Shown here in pieces: positions 1-7,187 of a stretch of DNA of 34,461 bases. Within the stretch, counting starts at the first letter, position 1, and every line of letters begins with the position of its first letter. Both the position numbers and the translations under genes were made by a program. Source of the DNA: Candidatus Obscuribacterales bacterium. Lineage in GTDB: Bacteria; Cyanobacteriota; Vampirovibrionia; Obscuribacterales; Obscuribacteraceae. Below the pieces are notes generated by a model that saw only the letters and a list, made by a program, of their open reading frames with translations, did no database searches and was not told where the DNA came from. Location of the stretch: the NCBI GenBank assembly GCA_019745505.1, contig JAIETE010000230.1, positions 1 to 34,461 of the forward strand, in the 5' to 3' direction.

Positions 1-792
1 GGTGATCTTCACATCACCGCCCTTGCCGAAGTCACCGGATGCAGTCACGGCAACAGGTACGGTCAAATCGGTGACCTTCATGGTCTTGTTTCCGGCAGTC
101 ATTGCGGAGAGGTCCACCGATCCGCCGGTCGCGCGTCCGTCGGCATCCAGGGTCACGGTTTGTGCGCCGCCCATCGCTTGCTTGGCCGCTACGTACTCAG
201 CAGCCGTTACTTTCGAACCGGCAGAAAGAGTTTTCTCCTGACCGCCGATGTTGATAGTTACAGACTCCTGGCTCTTAAAGAGCTTGTCTCCGAGCGTAAT
301 GCTCTGCACCGCAGAAGTCAGATCAAGAGCAAAACCTGCATTCACGTTCACGACGTGATTGTTGATGCCTTGCTGAACCGTCTGGTTGATTGTGTCGTTG
401 ATATTTCTCTGCTCGAGTTTCAGCTGTTGTTTTGCAGCTTGCCACTCAGCTTTGCTCGCGAAGTCATTTCTATCCAGGTGATTATTATTGACGTTCTGAA
501 TAGCTTGATTCTGTATGTTGACCACGGACTCATGGCCGCCGCCACCGCCGTTACCGGCTCCGTTGATCTGGCGCCATTCTTGCTTGAACATCTGGCGCAA
601 CTCTTTGTTGTCGACACCAGGATTTTCGATTCTGAATTGTTCGAAAGCAGCGCCTCGCCCGCCCTGGTTATCTGCCAGAGCCGCGGTGGATAAGTTCGTT
701 GACGCAATCAGCGCCGTACCCATTAATATCGAGCCAACCTTTCGCAAGAAAGAACCTGAGTTCAGTCTCTTGAATAAGTTTTTCGTTCTCAT
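1..792 (-). CDS. Secreted protein of unknown function, C-terminus outside window
   Basis: This reading frame is open on the minus strand from an ATG at 792 to the window edge, so only the first 264 residues are seen. An AGGAG ribosome site lies 11 bases upstream of the ATG. Residues 1-40 form a classical signal peptide: a basic start (MRTKNLFKRL), a hydrophobic core and a likely cut after ALA40. The mature part has a Gly-rich stretch (about 75-82), then an Asn/Gln-rich segment with VNIQNQAIQNVNNN, and later Thr/Val/Gly-rich sequence suggestive of beta structure. No family was recognised. It could be a structural or surface component, and its export is the only firm inference. Confidence 0.75.
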   Translation of the reverse strand, partial: MRTKNLFKRLNSGSFLRKVGSILMGTALIASTNLSTAALADNQGGRGAAFEQFRIENPGVDNKELRQMFKQEWRQINGAGNGGGGGHESVVNIQNQAIQNVNNNHLDRNDFASKAEWQAAKQQLKLEQRNINDTINQTVQQGINNHVVNVNAGFALDLTSAVQSITLGDKLFKSQESVTINIGGQEKTLSAGSKVTAAEYVAAKQAMGGAQTVTLDADGRATGGSVDLSAMTAGNKTMKVTDLTVPVAVTASGDFGKGGDVKIT

Positions 793-828
793 GTGAGTAC
801 GTTCTCCTAAATGTGGCGACACGAAATC

Positions 829-848
829 CGCAGATCGACAGATCTGCG
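829..848 (-). promoter_or_regulatory. Leader hairpin or palindromic operator upstream of the secreted gene
   Basis: A perfect 8-bp inverted repeat, CGCAGATC / GATCTGCG with a GACA loop, lies 37 bases upstream of the ATG at 792. Its position in the 5' leader fits either an RNA hairpin or a dimeric repressor site. The sequence does not show which. Confidence 0.35.
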
Positions 849-1333
849 TTTGGGCTGGCGGATGACAGTGCATACTCAGCGGTCGCTAAGCGAGCAAGAA
901 TCAACCAAACCAGCCGGCTCTATTTCCTGTTGGCGTGACTCCGTTACTTTCGAGGAGGTTAGCATCGAAAGTCTCTGATGTATATGCGAATTTCTCCCAC
1001 TCCCAAATGCCTGACATGCACCTTTTTTGCACACTTTCCCGTCCGTAACCAAAGAACTGGAATGGTTTTTTGTCATTTGAGGTGGAAACAAAAAGAAGAC
1101 TTATTAAAAACATCGCATGTAAATATTCATACGAAGAGATATCAAATCAGCACCATGGATGCGAATTGAGTTCAGCCGTTTCGCAATTTCGGCTACGTTT
1201 TTACGACAGTTGACACGGTACAAAATGTTGCTCCGCCTTGAATGCAAAGCTTCTCGGGAATCCGGCTTAGGCAAGAGAAAATCATGATGAATCTTTTCAC
1301 AGAAGCCGCGATTAATTGAGCAGGGCACAACTC

Positions 1334-1371
1334 TGGTCGAAAGGTTAGTAATTGGTCAAAAGGTTAGTAAT
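1334..1371. repeat. 19-bp tandem duplication
   Basis: Two adjacent 19-base copies (1334-1352 and 1353-1371) differ at one base: TGGTCGAAAGG... versus TGGTCAAAAGG..., both ending GTTAGTAAT. They lie about 40 bases outside the predicted 3' end of the group II intron, so they belong to the flanking DNA. They could be a remnant of another element or a binding site. Confidence 0.7.
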
Positions 1372-1412
1372 GAATCTAGAGATTTTTGCACCTTGACTTT
1401 GGCAAGTCTCCA

Positions 1413-1484
1413 ATCGGCATAGGGGGAGTCCTCACGGACTCCTCCCTGCCACACCACCGTACAAGCGGGTCCGCATACGGCGGT
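1413..1484 (-). ncRNA. Group II intron domains V and VI
   Basis: Read on the minus strand, 1484-1453 folds as domain V: ACCGCCGT pairs with ACGGTGGT, enclosing the short GCGG-ACCC-GCTTG distal stem. Domain V is the catalytic core of group II introns. Domain VI follows, with the hairpin GGAGTCC-GTGA-GGACTCC (1442-1425) and the 3' tail CCCTATGCCGAT. The branch-point adenosine is expected on the 3' side of domain VI. The pattern matches many bacterial group II introns. Confidence 0.8.
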
Positions 1485-1491
1485 TCGGCAG

Positions 1492-2868
1492 TCATGCACT
1501 AGGTTGGTACAGATTTGGAATTCCTAAATCCTTGAAGAACGCCAATGGGAACGCCGCGTGCATAGCTGCGTGGTTGCTGGCTCTCCATGCACTGTTTGTA
1601 CAGGCTGCTTGTGCAGCTTGGTGCTCTGTTAGCCCAAGCGCCCGAAGCTCCCGATAGCGAGTTCGACCTCGCTTCCAGCGTTTCCAAATTAGGCTACGAA
1701 TCCGTCTTCTGATCCACTTGTCGAGAGCTGCCAAAACACTGGGGGTCTCGCAAAATCCAAAATAGCCTCGCCATCCAGTTAAGTAGATAGCCAGCTCTTT
1801 CGCGATCTCTTGAAGACTTCCTCCGCACGTTCGTCGAGTGATTAGTCTGACTTTCGCTTTCATGCGTGTCATTGCTTGCGGCGCTATTCTTCGTTTGACT
1901 ACTTTTCGTCCACCAAAGGTAAAGCCTAGAAACTTGCGTTTCCAGGGCTCTGCGACCGCACTCTTGCTCGTGTTTACTTTCAGTTTTAGTCGTCTATTCA
2001 GAAACTTCGTGATGCTTGTCATCACTCGTTCGCCAGCTCGTTGGCTTCTAACGTAGATGTTGCAATCATCTGCGTATCTAACGAAGTGGAGTTTGCGTTT
2101 CTCTAATTCGCGATCTAATTCATCAAGTATCACATTGGACAGAAATGGGGATAATGGACCACCTTGCGGCGTTCCTTCTTCTGTCGGCTTTACCAATCCG
2201 TTTTCCATAACCCCTGCATTCAGATACGAACGCAGAAGTTTTCGGATGCTTCGATCTCCTACTCGCTTTGCAATCAATCCCATCAAAATGTCGTGGTTGA
2301 CTCGGTCGAAGAATTGCTCCAAATCAATGTCTACGACGATTTGCAATCCACTGCTTACATGCTTCTGCGCTTGTCGAATTGCTTGATGTGCTGATTTGCC
2401 TGGTCGAAAACCGTAGCTACCCATGGAAAATGTTGAATCCCATTTGTCTTGCAGGACCTGCAACACCGCTTGCTGTATGAATCTGTCGACTACTGTTGGA
2501 ATGCCCAATTGACGCTTTCCTCCAGTAGCTTTCGGAATTTCGACTCTTCTTACCGCTTTCGGCATATACGCTCCGCGCATCAACTCCTGTTTGATTCGGG
2601 ACCAGTTTGCTTTCAGGTACTCCGGCAGCTGTTCGGTGGTCATGCCATCGATTCCGGCGGCCCCTTTGTTTCGTAATACCTGTTTTAGCGCCTTCTTCAA
2701 ATTCCTCGGATTTAGTACCTCCTTCATCACACCATCCAGCGCTGAGTTTTCTGGTTTGATCGTCGCCATTTCCGATTCGACTCCTTCTTTCTTCGCCTCG
2801 CAAGCTTCACTTGCTTCTGGCTCGCAGAAGGTCAACAGTTGTCGCTTTTTCCGTCGCTTGTCGGTCAC
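1492..2868 (-). CDS. ltrA: Group II intron reverse transcriptase/maturase (LtrA type)
   Basis: This intron-encoded protein of 458 residues helps the host intron fold and splice, and copies it into DNA during retrohoming. Reverse transcriptase motifs are in order: the GIDGMT region near 72-76, the RQLGIPTVVDR motif near 119-129, YGFRPGKSAH near 152-161, the first catalytic Asp in VVDIDLEQFFD (178-188), TPQGGPLSP near 233-241 and YADD at 265-268. The C-terminal half carries a maturase (GIIM-like) region with LTGWRGYFGF and a basic WIRRRIRSLIWKRWKR segment. No HNH endonuclease domain follows. The frame ends eight bases before domain V. The first 35 residues are poorly conserved in look, and a second ATG at codon 34 is an alternative start. 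Confidence 0.93.
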   Translation of the reverse strand: MTDKRRKKRQLLTFCEPEASEACEAKKEGVESEMATIKPENSALDGVMKEVLNPRNLKKALKQVLRNKGAAGIDGMTTEQLPEYLKANWSRIKQELMRGAYMPKAVRRVEIPKATGGKRQLGIPTVVDRFIQQAVLQVLQDKWDSTFSMGSYGFRPGKSAHQAIRQAQKHVSSGLQIVVDIDLEQFFDRVNHDILMGLIAKRVGDRSIRKLLRSYLNAGVMENGLVKPTEEGTPQGGPLSPFLSNVILDELDRELEKRKLHFVRYADDCNIYVRSQRAGERVMTSITKFLNRRLKLKVNTSKSAVAEPWKRKFLGFTFGGRKVVKRRIAPQAMTRMKAKVRLITRRTCGGSLQEIAKELAIYLTGWRGYFGFCETPSVLAALDKWIRRRIRSLIWKRWKRGRTRYRELRALGLTEHQAAQAACTNSAWRASNHAAMHAAFPLAFFKDLGIPNLYQPSA

Positions 2869-3270
2869 GTAACTCTCATCCTACTGGCTCGGCTGCCGTT
2901 CGGACCTTCAGTGTTTCCACCTACTACGTCCTCTGCTGACTTCTGCAACGCGATCGACAGTTTTCACATTCTGCCCAGTGCCGGTCGGCACAGCGATTGC
3001 AGATCTCCCGGGGTAAGTTCAATCACCTTCCTCGCACATCTGCCGAATTTACAGCAACGACCCTTGATGGATCTGGACTTTGCGCTCATTTGCGCGCTCG
3101 TCCGCTCGTGACTGCCTAGTATTCGGTTTCTATTCGTCAGATCGCGATTTTGATTCCCGCTTCCTCCGCACCCAATCTCACGATTACGCACTTGCGGTTC
3201 ACTAACACTTCGCTTCCATCAAGCTGTGTAGAGGACTTTCACCTCCAGGTTACTGAACATGCCCGGCACT

Positions 3271-3302
3271 CAAAAGAGAAGGAAGCTTGCGCTTCCTCTT
3301 TT
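3271..3302 (-). terminator. Intrinsic terminator interrupted downstream by the intron
   Basis: A 7-bp GC-containing stem (AGGAAGC / GCTTCCT, loop TTGC on the plus strand; 3280-3286 with 3291-3297) is followed on the minus strand by TCTCTTTT. It lies about 250 bases downstream of the 3549-5057 gene. A T-run on the other strand suggests it may work in both directions. The group II intron begins two bases beyond it. Confidence 0.6.
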
Positions 3303-3548
3303 GGATGATCGGTTGTTGAGTGGGATACCTGCCCAGCTCCGCAGAATCAACTCTATCGTGTAGAAATTGCTTGACTGTCTGGGCTGCTTTCGGGTCCGGC
3401 AGTTTTTCCACCAATGGAGTTGATCAGATCTGTTTTTGAATCCAATCCCGCCAACACTAGCCGGATGCCTAATACTTTTGCTTTTCTGGCGCTTGCTATG
3501 AATGCGCCGCTGCACTGCTCCTTGCGCGTATTGCGCTGCGAACCTCGC

Positions 3549-5057
3549 TTACGTGGAGTGTTTCTTTTGCTGATGTATCAGCCTATTGCGCTCGCGGAAT
3601 GTCTTCAGCAAATTGCCGTAAGACGTGCCGGGCTTGACCAGTGGAACTTCTTGGGATTGACCAGTGGGAGATAGCACCATCCGTGATGGCACTCTTCCAA
3701 TTACTTCGACAACTTCCTTCGCGATCAGGCCGTTGGTTCCCCGAATTTGCAACGGTTTGCCGTCCGGCGTGTATTTCTTCATGACGATCGCCATGCCGGC
3801 GATATTCTCATCGATAAATCTGTGGAATCCGCCGCCTTCCGGACCGACACCGGCTTTTCTCAAGCGAACTATGTCCACTGGCTTCGGCAACTCGGTACCG
3901 TGATCCATTATCAATGTTCCGTCTTCGCGGAAAAAGACCGCAAATGCGTCATTGGCGAGGTCGAACATGGTGCCGACAGCAAGATTGTCAGGCACTTTTC
4001 CAAAAACTTTGTCGATACGACGCGCTATTACCGGGCGCGACATCTTGAAATTTGCTCTGTCAGGCAGGGCTATCATTTCGCCTGCTTCGGTGCGTTCGGG
4101 ACGCACGACACATGCACCGCATACGGTGCCAGCCTTCTCCATAACCTTGTCCAGGCTGGACTGATCGAAATCAGCATCCTGCCGGATTGCAAGACCATCG
4201 ATGAGAATTCCATCTTCGTTGAAGAAGAACACCGCATCTTCTGCAAAGCGAGTCGCCGGAACGCTAGTGCGGTTGAGGAGATTCACCAAAACAGGAATAC
4301 CTTCGACCTTCTTGATCCGCTGCGCCTGGTCTCCATCCATTTTGGAGATTTTCTCGCGCATGTGGACTTCCAATTGCTCCAATCTGCCGCTCAAGGACAT
4401 GGAAGAATCGGCAAATCTCGGAATGTCCGGGGTCTTGTTCGGAATACCTTTATATAGATTGTCCGGACCACACATCAGGTTCTCGATCTTTTTGACCGAA
4501 TCAGCCAGGCAGCTTGCCTTTACGGTCTCATCGGTCTCGCAATTCAAGAAATTGACGACTGCGGTCGCAAATGTATGAATTGCTTTGGTCGTTTGAGCAT
4601 ATTTGCCCTGACCCATCTTTTGTAATTCGCCAGCCAGCTTCGAGACCTTTTGTTGGGCCATTTCAGAGCCCGGTGCTTTTGCGAGTTCAGCCCGTGCGGC
4701 TTTCAGCTCGCGATGAAGCAAAAATGGTTTTACGGACAATTCTGCCGCCTGCAGTGCGCGCGCCATTTCCTCTTTCGCCAATTCAGCGCGGTCGGGCGTT
4801 CGATTGCCGACAACGATGACTACCGGAGACGCCGATGCCTGTGCCGACAATACGGCAACATCGTGTTCTTCGGTCACAGGGCGTTTGAGCGGTTGGCTCA
4901 ACGAAACCGACACCTCCGGTTTCTTCTGATTGTCGCGAGCAGGTGTTTTAGCGCTGACGGCAGCATTACTCAGCGCTGTGTTTTCACTGGATAGGTTATT
5001 CATGATTACAGGATCTGATGAAGGATGTATTTCGTGTGACATGCGACGACAATCCAT
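3549..5057 (-). CDS. Uncharacterised protein with an internal repeat
   Basis: The 502-residue product was not recognised. There is no signal peptide and no membrane segment. The N-terminal 80 residues are low in hydrophobics (probably disordered), and residues about 90-150 look helical and charged. The C-terminal half contains a duplicated pattern: FAEDAVFFFNEDGILIDG (about 270-287) and LANDAFAVFFREDGTLIMDH (about 370-390). Each is followed by a Val/Leu-rich segment and a GKVP or GRVP turn, suggesting two related beta-rich units. The start is uncertain: ATGs at codons 1, 6 and 19 all lack a clear ribosome site. It is a monocistronic minus-strand gene, divergent from the exported protein gene at 5187. 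Confidence 0.7.
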   Translation of the reverse strand: MDCRRMSHEIHPSSDPVIMNNLSSENTALSNAAVSAKTPARDNQKKPEVSVSLSQPLKRPVTEEHDVAVLSAQASASPVVIVVGNRTPDRAELAKEEMARALQAAELSVKPFLLHRELKAARAELAKAPGSEMAQQKVSKLAGELQKMGQGKYAQTTKAIHTFATAVVNFLNCETDETVKASCLADSVKKIENLMCGPDNLYKGIPNKTPDIPRFADSSMSLSGRLEQLEVHMREKISKMDGDQAQRIKKVEGIPVLVNLLNRTSVPATRFAEDAVFFFNEDGILIDGLAIRQDADFDQSSLDKVMEKAGTVCGACVVRPERTEAGEMIALPDRANFKMSRPVIARRIDKVFGKVPDNLAVGTMFDLANDAFAVFFREDGTLIMDHGTELPKPVDIVRLRKAGVGPEGGGFHRFIDENIAGMAIVMKKYTPDGKPLQIRGTNGLIAKEVVEVIGRVPSRMVLSPTGQSQEVPLVKPGTSYGNLLKTFRERNRLIHQQKKHST

Positions 5058-5132
5058 GAGGATAGACAGCTAGCAGGTGGCAACTCCACCCGTTGGAAGA
5101 TCGCAACCGCGACTTCTGAAAGGATGATAAGG

Positions 5133-5162
5133 TTGTCAGCCGGAGAAGGGAATGCGTAGAAT
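5133..5162 (+). promoter_or_regulatory. Sigma-70-type promoter of the exported HExxH protein gene
   Basis: TTGTCA (5133-5138) and TAGAAT (5157-5162) are separated by 18 bases, and each hexamer has one mismatch to the consensus. Transcription would start near 5169, giving a leader of only about 18 bases before the ATG at 5187 and no obvious ribosome site in it. Confidence 0.5.
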
Positions 5163-5186
5163 TACTTAGTTCTTAGTAAATTTCCC

Positions 5187-5876
5187 ATGATTGCTGTCCA
5201 AAAATTGAAAACACTGATTGCTGCTGCGTTGCTGGGCACCCCCCTGATTGGTCCGGCCAGCATGTCTTTTGCGGCTAATAGCGACTTGATTTCCGTAACA
5301 AAAGAGCCGCCAATAGTACAAATAAAGACATTCGATCATGCAAATCCCGGTCCAGAAGTACCTATCAAGGGACGGGAAGCGGCGACAACGCACTGCAGCT
5401 TCGACTATGTGGTGGACATCGGGCTGCAATCAGTCTCGAGCCGGCGCAACGGAGACATTTACTCTCACACTTTCAAGATAACGCGGCTTGCAGTGAGGCT
5501 CAATCTACCAATCACTTTCTGGCTGCCAGACACTGTCAATCGAAGACTGCGCGAGCACGAGGATGGACACCGCCAGATCTACGAAGAGATTTACAGCAAC
5601 GCCGAGAAAACCGCAGAAAGACAAGCTCAAGAACTTTTGAGCGAAACTTTCATCGGGCAAGGAAAAACTTTGGACGAAGCACAGAATGATGCGAAAACAA
5701 AAATCGGAATCGAGCTGAACCGAAGATACGGCAACGAAATATTAGCCTACGCCAAGATGGTAACTCAGCTTTACGACAATGCCACGCGAAGCGGTACGAA
5801 CAGAACGCCTGTATTTCTGGCGATCCGCGAATCATTTCTGCAAGCCTGGTTCATGAATCTGACCAAAAAGCGCTAA
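5187..5876 (+). CDS. Exported putative zinc protease with HExxH motif (DUF922-like)
   Basis: The 229-residue product has a signal peptide (residues 1-30, hydrophobic core LIAAALLGTPLIG, cut near SFAA). The mature domain contains FDYVVDIG and, at 124-128, HEDGH within the helix LREHEDGHRQIYEEIY. HExxH followed by a long Glu-rich helix is the metal-binding signature of zincin-type proteases. The arrangement resembles DUF922 secreted zinc-dependent proteases, but I am sure only of the motif. A C-terminal helical region (about 140-225) ends in a basic tail. The gene stands alone between its own promoter and a strong hairpin. Loss of the His or Glu residues in close homologues would argue against protease activity. 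Confidence 0.72.
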   Translation: MIAVQKLKTLIAAALLGTPLIGPASMSFAANSDLISVTKEPPIVQIKTFDHANPGPEVPIKGREAATTHCSFDYVVDIGLQSVSSRRNGDIYSHTFKITRLAVRLNLPITFWLPDTVNRRLREHEDGHRQIYEEIYSNAEKTAERQAQELLSETFIGQGKTLDEAQNDAKTKIGIELNRRYGNEILAYAKMVTQLYDNATRSGTNRTPVFLAIRESFLQAWFMNLTKKR

Positions 5877-5921
5877 TTGAGTGCTTCTAAAAGCCTCGTG
5901 CTATGCGCATTCCTCACCTGC

Positions 5922-5959
5922 CCATCAGTCCGAAAAGTCCAGCTTTTTCGGACTGATGG
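5922..5959 (+). terminator. Strong hairpin after the exported protein gene
   Basis: A perfect 15-bp stem (CCATCAGTCCGAAAA, 5922-5936, with TTTTCGGACTGATGG, 5945-5959) encloses an 8-base loop. It is 46 bases past the stop at 5876. No clear T-run follows, so it may be an RNA stabiliser or a non-canonical terminator. A related ...TTTTCGGAC... arm recurs near 6076-6089. Confidence 0.5.
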
Positions 5960-6135
5960 CGTGCCTGAAAAGCCCCAACTGGTGTGGGTTTCCTCTTCAG
6001 AAATGGACGCGTCATCAAGTTCCAAAAAGTAAAAGCCTGACAGAGTCAGGGTTTCGGGTCTTGCCTTCAGTACGAAAACTCACCGTTTTTCGGACAGAAG
6101 ACAGGGTCTGTAATTCGAGATAGTACTCATTCCAA

Positions 6136-6250
6136 GCATTTGCACGCGCTGTTTCCTGGCATTCGCACGCGCTGTTTCCAGGCATTCGCGCGCGTTCTTT
6201 CCACGCATTTGCACTTGCCCTTTCCAGGCGTATGCAAGTGCACTCACAGA
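6136..6250. repeat. Degenerate 23-bp tandem repeat array
   Basis: Four adjacent 23-base units begin at 6136, 6159, 6182 and 6205 and share the skeleton GCATT(T/C)GCACGCGC...TTTCCAG. A weaker fifth unit begins at 6228. There are no unique spacers, so it is not a CRISPR array, and a 23-base period shifts frame, arguing against a coding repeat. It occupies the gap between the exported protein gene and pdxT, both of which end towards it. The rest of 5877-6265 contains only hairpins. Confidence 0.8.
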
Positions 6251-6265
6251 ACAAGTTTGGAGGCT

Positions 6266-7003
6266 TTAGACAGACGCCAACGCCATCTGATTCGATACAG
6301 GGGATGAGGCTTTTGACTGCTCCAGTTTGGCTGTTTGGGCGAAATACTTAGGTAATTCGAGCCCTTCAACCATTCGGATGAAATAGTCGTGAACCCGATA
6401 ATCGTCGGTCAATTCAGGGTGGAAGGACGAAACCAGCAGATTGTTTTGGCGTGCCATCACTATGTAAGAGTCATAGAGCGCAGCTTCATCAGGCAAACTG
6501 CCGGCAGTTTTGCCCAGACGCCCGATGTTGGCGTCTACACGCGCCATTACTTCAACGCCTTCGCCGGCCGAAAGAATTACCGGACCTCTTATAAAGATGG
6601 CATTCACAGGGTCTTCGCCCAAAACCGGGATCTGAAGGGTGGTTTCAAAACTGAAGCGCTGTGGTCCAAATGCATTTCTGCGTACCTTTATATCCATTGC
6701 GGCGAGGCGGCCTTGCGCAGAACCTTCAATCTCTTTTGCCAGAAATATTGAGCCCATGCAAGTTCCATACACCGGCTTTCCAGCATCAATGAACTCGCGA
6801 ATACGGTCGAATATGGCGTCAGGGTTGTCGGCTGTCAGTTTCGCGATAGTCGTTGACTCGCCGCCAGGAATGATCAAACCGTCTACACCATCCATCTGGC
6901 GTGCATAGCGAATTTGAATGGCACGACGGCCAAGGGCTTCTATAGATCGGCAATGCTCGGCGACGTCGCCTTGTAGTGAAAGAACCCCGATTGTCGATGC
7001 CAT
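6266..7003 (-). CDS. pdxT: Pyridoxal 5'-phosphate synthase glutaminase subunit PdxT
   Basis: PdxT hydrolyses glutamine and passes ammonia through a tunnel to PdxS for the ribose-5-phosphate-dependent synthesis of vitamin B6. The 245 residues show the class I glutaminase triad: the nucleophile Cys82 in GTCMG, and His195 and Glu197 in SFHPEL. PGGEST (46-51) supplies the oxyanion region, and the N-terminal IGVLSLQGDVAEH is characteristic. The usual GTCAG nucleophile turn reads GTCMG here, a mild variation beside the catalytic Cys. A C-terminal tail of about 30 residues extends beyond the usual enzyme length. The start at 7003 has GAGG nine bases upstream. It is co-directional with pdxS, 184 bases away. 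Confidence 0.97.
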   Translation of the reverse strand: MASTIGVLSLQGDVAEHCRSIEALGRRAIQIRYARQMDGVDGLIIPGGESTTIAKLTADNPDAIFDRIREFIDAGKPVYGTCMGSIFLAKEIEGSAQGRLAAMDIKVRRNAFGPQRFSFETTLQIPVLGEDPVNAIFIRGPVILSAGEGVEVMARVDANIGRLGKTAGSLPDEAALYDSYIVMARQNNLLVSSFHPELTDDYRVHDYFIRMVEGLELPKYFAQTAKLEQSKASSPVSNQMALASV

Positions 7004-7021
7004 TATCAGTTACCTCGTGGG

Positions 7022-7120
7022 GGCGCATTGTATGCGCCCTTAAGCGTCTTCCCTGTAGCGGCGCATTGTATGCGCCCTTAAGCGTCTTCCCTGTAGCGGC
7101 GCATTGCAGGCGCCTTTTAT
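7022..7120. repeat. 38-bp tandem repeat with palindromic core between pdxS and pdxT
   Basis: Two identical 38-base units (7022-7059 and 7060-7097) and a shorter third one (from 7098) each begin with the palindrome GGCGCATTGTATGCGCC (the third reads GGCGCATTGCAGGCGCC). Each can form a GC-rich hairpin in RNA on either strand, lying between the two genes of one probable transcript. Confidence 0.8.
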
Positions 7121-7155
7121 CTGTCCAACCGAACCGATGAGACAGCCTGCGATGA

Positions 7156-7175
7156 GGGCGCGTGCTACCGCGCCC
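7156..7175. repeat. GC-rich hairpin directly after pdxS
   Basis: GGGCGCG (7156-7162) and CGCGCCC (7169-7175) enclose a six-base loop, 12 bases beyond the pdxS stop. It resembles the other GGGCG...CGCCC palindromes around the pdx genes and could act as an RNA 3'-end stabiliser or weak terminator. Confidence 0.55.
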
Positions 7176-7187
7176 CCACGCCTTCAA

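Larger units (their letters stand above)
793..1412. other. Intergenic stretch without a convincing gene
   Basis: About 620 bases lie between the secreted gene and the intron's 3' end. Only short, unrelated open frames occur here, with no ribosome sites or recognisable protein. The segment holds the leader hairpin (829-848), an imperfect inverted repeat around 876-892, and a 19-bp tandem duplication at 1334-1371. It probably contains the promoter of the 1-792 gene, but no clear -35/-10 pair could be chosen. Confidence 0.5.
1413..3269 (-). mobile_element. Group II intron with reverse transcriptase, complete-looking
   Basis: This is a self-splicing retroelement of about 1.86 kb on the minus strand. 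The proposed 5' end is GTGCCGGGC at 3269, close to the usual GUGYG start. It is followed by domain-I-like sequence with the familiar GGAGGTGAAAGTCC and ACCCCGGGAGATCT segments. The maturase frame sits at 2868-1492 in the position of domain IV. Domains V and VI lie between 1484 and 1413, ending in CTATGCCGAT. The 5' exon ends two bases after the T-run of an intrinsic terminator (3271-3302). Insertion just after terminators is known for bacterial class C introns, but I do not assign the class. Boundaries are inferred from motifs and may be off by a few bases. All parts appear intact, so it may be mobile. Confidence 0.85.

Noticed and set aside
1104..1328. 74-codon minus-strand frame in the gap before the intron
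   Set aside because: No ribosome site, no conserved pattern and no neighbour spacing to support it.
3270..3515. 81-codon minus-strand frame over the terminator
   Set aside because: It overlaps a clear intrinsic terminator and the intron border and has no recognisable content.
3747..4457. 236-codon open frame opposite the 3549-5057 gene
   Set aside because: No ribosome site or domain; the minus-strand protein has a sensible composition and an internal repeat, so it is the better choice.
6136..6250. CRISPR-like repeat array
   Set aside because: The units abut each other with no unique spacers and no cas genes are near.
6015..6254. 79-codon frame with repeated residues across the 23-bp array
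   Set aside because: The repeat period is not a multiple of three and the product is Cys/Arg/Ala-rich; it is better seen as a non-coding tandem repeat.
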